Source: Lentzea albida
GTDB lineage: Bacteria; Actinomycetota; Actinomycetes; Mycobacteriales; Pseudonocardiaceae
DNA: 64,000 nucleotides
Reading direction: 5' to 3'
NCBI RefSeq assembly: GCF_900111005.1
Contig: NZ_FOFV01000016.1
Location: 186,001 to 250,000, forward strand
Shown here: piece by piece, positions 60,803 to 64,000 of the stretch
Numbering within the stretch: position 1 is the first letter of the stretch
Layout: each line of letters opens with the position of its first letter
Notes under the pieces: generated by a model
Told to the model about the DNA's origin: nothing
The model's database searches: none
The model's input: only the letters and a program-made list of their open reading frames with translations
Program-made: the position numbers and the translations under genes

Positions 60803-61213
60803 TCAGCCCTTGACGACGGGCACAGCCGAGCCCCGCAGCACCTCGGCCACGGTCTCGGCGGCGGCCAGCGGGTCGAGCGGGTGCACCAGCACCGCGTCCG
60901 CCTGCGACCAGGTCGCGAGCCACCTGTCGTCCTTGCGGCGCACGGCCACGACGACCGGCGGGCAGTTCGTGATCTCGTCCTTGAGCTGGCGCGACAGGCC
61001 CATGCCCCCGGTCGGCTGGGCCTCACCGTCGAGGATCAGCAGGTCGACGGTGCCGTTGTCGACCTCGTAGAGGACGTCCGCGATGGTGCCGACCTCGACG
61101 TACTCGACGCGGGACAGGTCCGGCGCCGGACGGCGGCCGATCGCAGTGATGATCGTCTCACGCACCTCGGGACGGTGGCTGAACACCAGGATCTTCGTGG
61201 TCTGCGTGCTCAT
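60803..61213 (-). CDS. Receiver-like protein without DNA-binding domain
   Basis: This 136-residue CheY-fold protein begins [29 protein letters not shown]. The receiver Asp is in [20 protein letters not shown], but the usual N-terminal acidic pair is HR in FSHRPE, and the conserved late Lys is not evident. It probably does not take a phosphoryl group in the normal way. It is coupled to trpD (7-base gap). Function unknown. Confidence 0.75.
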   Translation of the reverse strand: MSTQTTKILVFSHRPEVRETIITAIGRRPAPDLSRVEYVEVGTIADVLYEVDNGTVDLLILDGEAQPTGGMGLSRQLKDEITNCPPVVVAVRRKDDRWLATWSQADAVLVHPLDPLAAAETVAEVLRGSAVPVVKG

Positions 61214-61278
61214 CTCTGGGCCCTCCGCTGCGACTGCCGACTGCGGTCCTGAAGAAAGTGACCAAGGTCGCCGTGATG

Positions 61279-61692
61279 CTATCGGGCGGGCTCGCCCGGC
61301 TTCTGCAGGGCGTCCCACCCCAGGGCCTCGCCGCCGAGCCGCTGCGCCAGCGAGGCCATCCGCGACCGCTCCTGGGCGCAGTGCAACGCGTCCAGCTTCT
61401 GCACCCGACTGATATGCGATATATCACCGGCGACCAGCACCCAGCCGTCCGGCGTGAGCAGCTCCCGCGCGCGTTCTACCTGGTCAGCGGGGATGCGCAC
61501 GTGATGTCGGAGCACGGCGAGGTCGTCGGAACGCCACCGCGGGGACCGCGCCAGAGCGGCCGAATCGGCCTCTGCGATGTCGAACGCCTCGACCACGACG
61601 ACGAGGTCCGGGTCGTCGACCGCCAGCGACGGTTCCTCCTCGCGACCCAGGAACCTGCGCAGCACGTCGCGCAATCGGCCCAGCAAGCTCAT
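61279..61692 (-). CDS. Conserved hypothetical protein near trpD
   Basis: This 137-residue protein begins MSLLGRLRDVLRRFLGREEEPSLAVDDPDLVVVVEAFDIAEAD and has LVAGDISHISRVQKLDALHCAQERSRMASLAQR. No domain recognised. The GDISHIS stretch is encoded by a GATATC-family element, an unusual AT-rich patch in the gene. Confidence 0.7.
   Translation of the reverse strand: MSLLGRLRDVLRRFLGREEEPSLAVDDPDLVVVVEAFDIAEADSAALARSPRWRSDDLAVLRHHVRIPADQVERARELLTPDGWVLVAGDISHISRVQKLDALHCAQERSRMASLAQRLGGEALGWDALQKPGEPAR
61409..61426. repeat. GATATC-family element 11 (inside coding sequence)
   Basis: CTGATATGCGATATATCA, one base short of a second arm, in codons for GDISHIS of the 137-residue protein. Confidence 0.65.
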
Positions 61693-61784
61693 TCGTCGAT
61701 CTCCTCGCGATCACCTGTGTGTGACCCGCCCGGCCCAAGATCTGCCCAGGACCCGATGGGCGGACGGAAATAGCGCAAGCAATA

Positions 61785-62393
61785 ATGCTGCTCGTGACCA
61801 CGGCAGCGCCTTCAATCGGCCAGCGCGTGCACTCGCTGAACCGCCCGAACATGGTCAGCGTCGGCACGATCGTCTGGCTGTCCAGCGAGCTCATGTTCTT
61901 CGCTGGCCTCTTCGCCATGTTCTTCACGGTGAAGGCCCAGAACGAGGGACCTTGGCCCCCGCCCCCCACGCACCTGAACATCCCCTACGCGTCGGTCTTC
62001 ACGATCATCCTGGTCGCGTCGTCCTTCACCTGTCAGTGGGGCGTGTTCGCGGCGGAGCGGGGAGACGTCTTCGGTCTGCGTCGCTGGTACATCGTGACGC
62101 TGATCATGGGCGCGATCTTCGTGGGTGGTCAGGCGGGTGAGTACATCGAGCTCGTCGAGAACGGCACCACGATCCCGTCCTCGGCCTACGGCACCGTCTT
62201 CTACCTGACGACCGGCTTCCACGGCCTGCACGTCATCGGCGGTCTGATCGCGTTCGTCTACCTGTTGATCCGGACGAAGCTCAGCAAGTTCACGCCGGCA
62301 CAGGCCACCTCCGCGATCGTCGTGTCGTACTACTGGCACTTCGTCGACGTCGTGTGGATCGGCCTGTTCGCCATCATCTACATCGTGCCCTGA
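61785..62393 (+). CDS. ctaE: Cytochrome c oxidase subunit III
   Basis: This 202-residue five-helix subunit III has [79 protein letters not shown] and [21 protein letters not shown], the standard family blocks. ATG 61785 or GTG 61797 may start it. qcrC follows after 61 bases, the usual actinobacterial ctaE-qcrCAB order. Confidence 0.96.
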   Translation: MLLVTTAAPSIGQRVHSLNRPNMVSVGTIVWLSSELMFFAGLFAMFFTVKAQNEGPWPPPPTHLNIPYASVFTIILVASSFTCQWGVFAAERGDVFGLRRWYIVTLIMGAIFVGGQAGEYIELVENGTTIPSSAYGTVFYLTTGFHGLHVIGGLIAFVYLLIRTKLSKFTPAQATSAIVVSYYWHFVDVVWIGLFAIIYIVP

Positions 62394-62454
62394 CCCAGCC
62401 GGCACGCAGCCAAGCCACGAGCTCCCGAACTGACAGCAAGGGTTGCCGCACACC

Positions 62455-63267
62455 ATGACCACCACGACGAAACGCCCCCGCGGCGCCCGCACCAAGCTGC
62501 GCCGCCGGGTCGCCGGACTGCTCGCACTGGGCTTCGGCCTGCTGAGCGCCGGCATGCTGTTCGCCGCCTTCGCGCCCCAGGCGCAGACCGCCCAGGCGCA
62601 GCAGCAGGACGCACTGGTCCGCCAGGGCGAGCAGATCTACCTGAACACCTGCCTGAGCTGCCACGGCAACTCGCTCGAAGGTGTCGAGGGCCGCGGGCCG
62701 AGCCTGATCGGCGTCGGCGACGCGGCGGTGTACTTCCAGACTTCCTCCGGCCGCATGCCCATGGCGCGGCAGGAGGCGCAGGCCATCCGCAAGCCCGCGA
62801 AGCTCTCCCCCGAGGAGATCAACGCGCTGATGGCCTACATCACCGCGAACGGTGGCGAGGGCCCGAAGAAGCCCTCCGAGTCCGGTGAGGCCCTGCGCGG
62901 CGACAACCCCGCCCGCGGTGGCGAGCTCTTCCGCCTCAACTGCGCCAGCTGCCACAACTTCACGGGTCGTGGTGGCGCGCTGTCCTCCGGCAAGTTCGCA
63001 CCGGCGCTCGACGGTGTGACCGAGGAGCAGATCTACACGGCGATGCTGAGCGGTCCGCAGAACATGCCGAAGTTCGGCGAGCGCCAGCTCACGCCGGAAG
63101 AGAAGAAAGACATCATCGCGTACGTCAAGTCGGTCACCGACGGGAACAACAACTCCGGCGGCAACGCCCTGGGTGGGTTCGGACCTGTTTCCGAGGGCTT
63201 GATCGCGTTCATCGTGGGCATCGCCGCGCTCATCGGCGTGACCCTCTGGATCGGAGCCAAGGCATGA
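62455..63267 (+). CDS. qcrC: Cytochrome bc1 complex diheme cytochrome c subunit
   Basis: This 270-residue subunit of the bcc-aa3 supercomplex has an N-terminal membrane anchor (residues 17-45), two cytochrome c domains with CLSCH and CASCH heme motifs and a C-terminal helix (LIAFIVGIAALIGVTLWIGAKA). Two hemes in one chain are typical of actinobacteria, which lack soluble cytochrome c. The stop overlaps the qcrA start (ATGA). Confidence 0.96.
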   Translation: MTTTTKRPRGARTKLRRRVAGLLALGFGLLSAGMLFAAFAPQAQTAQAQQQDALVRQGEQIYLNTCLSCHGNSLEGVEGRGPSLIGVGDAAVYFQTSSGRMPMARQEAQAIRKPAKLSPEEINALMAYITANGGEGPKKPSESGEALRGDNPARGGELFRLNCASCHNFTGRGGALSSGKFAPALDGVTEEQIYTAMLSGPQNMPKFGERQLTPEEKKDIIAYVKSVTDGNNNSGGNALGGFGPVSEGLIAFIVGIAALIGVTLWIGAKA

Positions 63268-64000
63268 GCGGCGACAAGCCGACCGAGCTGCCCAGCGAGG
63301 CAGAGCTCGCGGAGATGAGCCGGGACGACCTCGTCAAGCTCGGCACGAAGATGGACGGCGTCGAGCTCGTCCACTACGAGGAGAAGTTCCCGGTCCCCGG
63401 CACCCGCGCCGAGCGTCGCGCTCAGCGTTCGGTGGCCGTGTGGTTCCTCGTCTCGGCGCTGTCGGGGCTCGCGTTCCTCGGCGTCTTCCTGTTCTGGCCG
63501 TGGGAGTACGAGTCCCCGTCGAACGAGTCGGGTCACTTCCTGCACAACCTGTACAACCCGCTGATCGGCCTGTTCCTGGGCCTGTCGGTGGTGGGCCTCG
63601 GCATCGGCGCCCTGCTGTACACCAAGAAGTTCCTGCCCGACGAGCTCGCGGTGCAGCAGCGCCACGACGGCCCGTCGACCGCGGTCGACCGCGCCACGCT
63701 GGTCGCGGAGCTCGCCGACGCGGGTGAGCGCAGCGGCATCGGCCGCCGCAGCCTGATCAAGCGCACCGCGGGCCTCGGCGCCGGCGTGCTGGGTCTCGGC
63801 GTCGCCGCCGTTCCGCTGGGCGCGCTGGTCAAGAACCCGCACTCGGACAACGAGACCAAGAACTCGCTCTGGCACACCGGCTGGAAGCCGGAGAAGCCGG
63901 GCGAGAAGGTCTACCTGCGCCGCCACACCGGCAACTTCCACGAGGTCTCCCTCGTGCGTCCCGAGGACGTCGAGCCCGGCGGTTTCGAGACGGTCTTCCC
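63264..64000 (+). CDS. qcrA: Rieske iron-sulfur subunit QcrA (partial)
   Basis: The first 245 codons of the Rieske subunit, cut by the right edge before the [2Fe-2S] ligands. It has a hydrophilic N-terminus with YEEKFPVPGTRAERRAQRSVAVWFLVSALSGLAFLGVFLFWPWEYE, a second helix (LYNPLIGLFLGLSVVGLGIGALLYT) and a third after RRSLIKRTAGLGAGVLGLGVAAVPLGALV, the three-helix actinobacterial layout. It starts at ATG 63264 overlapping the qcrC stop. Confidence 0.95.
   Translation, partial: MSGDKPTELPSEAELAEMSRDDLVKLGTKMDGVELVHYEEKFPVPGTRAERRAQRSVAVWFLVSALSGLAFLGVFLFWPWEYESPSNESGHFLHNLYNPLIGLFLGLSVVGLGIGALLYTKKFLPDELAVQQRHDGPSTAVDRATLVAELADAGERSGIGRRSLIKRTAGLGAGVLGLGVAAVPLGALVKNPHSDNETKNSLWHTGWKPEKPGEKVYLRRHTGNFHEVSLVRPEDVEPGGFETVF

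Overview
The window is GC-rich actinomycete DNA: GTG starts are frequent, third codon positions are mostly G/C, and short overlaps couple many genes. Gene content and order right of about 33 kb (lipB, a TIGR01777 epimerase, sucB, pepA, ilvE, cobS/T/U, a DUF3043 protein, glycerate kinase, erpA, a PfkB kinase, asnB, ctaC/ctaF, trpD, ctaE, qcrC, qcrA) follow the Mycobacterium tuberculosis Rv2192-Rv2217 neighbourhood closely. I infer a member of the Pseudonocardiales or a relative; the species cannot be read from the sequence.

Region 1 (1 to about 33.1 kb) is a secondary-metabolite cluster, cut by the left edge. Its core is an aromatic type II polyketide synthase: ACP (24110), didomain aromatase/cyclase (24396), KS-alpha (26239), KS-beta/CLF (27504), malonyl-CoA:ACP transferase (28785), formamidase-like and SnoaL-like cyclases, an ABM monooxygenase and several oxidoreductases. 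Tailoring genes are two UGT-type glycosyltransferases, an NDP-hexose 2,3-dehydratase, a sugar-type SDR, a CerJ-like KSIII acyltransferase and a membrane O-acyltransferase. Two tandem AlkZ-like HTH_42 proteins with the QxQ motif point to a DNA-alkylating product. Regulation is by a SARP, a NarL-type response regulator and an unusual double-module histidine kinase.

Inside this polyketide cluster (19.8-22.9 kb) lies a translationally coupled RiPP operon: a 59-residue precursor too short for routine gene calling, a fused E1-like/YcaO azoline cyclodehydratase, and a SagB-type leader domain that lacks its nitroreductase half. It is divergent from the SARP gene across a palindrome. A type II PKS with an embedded azoline RiPP system and AlkZ self-resistance is the most interesting feature here. 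A second oddity is a DRE-TIM metallolyase pseudoenzyme in the KS operon.

Region 2 (33.1-64 kb) is core chromosome: lipoylation and 2-oxo acid dehydrogenase (lipB, sucB, lpd), cobalamin assembly (cobU/T/S), amino acid metabolism (pepA, ilvE, asnB, trpD), Fe-S assembly (erpA) and respiration (ctaC, ctaF, ctaE, qcrC, qcrA). A GATATC-rich palindrome family (core CCGATATATCGG) recurs about eleven times here and never in the cluster. The first copy sits exactly at the cluster/core junction and contains the stop codons of both convergent genes. I saw no tRNA, rRNA, CRISPR array, transposase or integrase.
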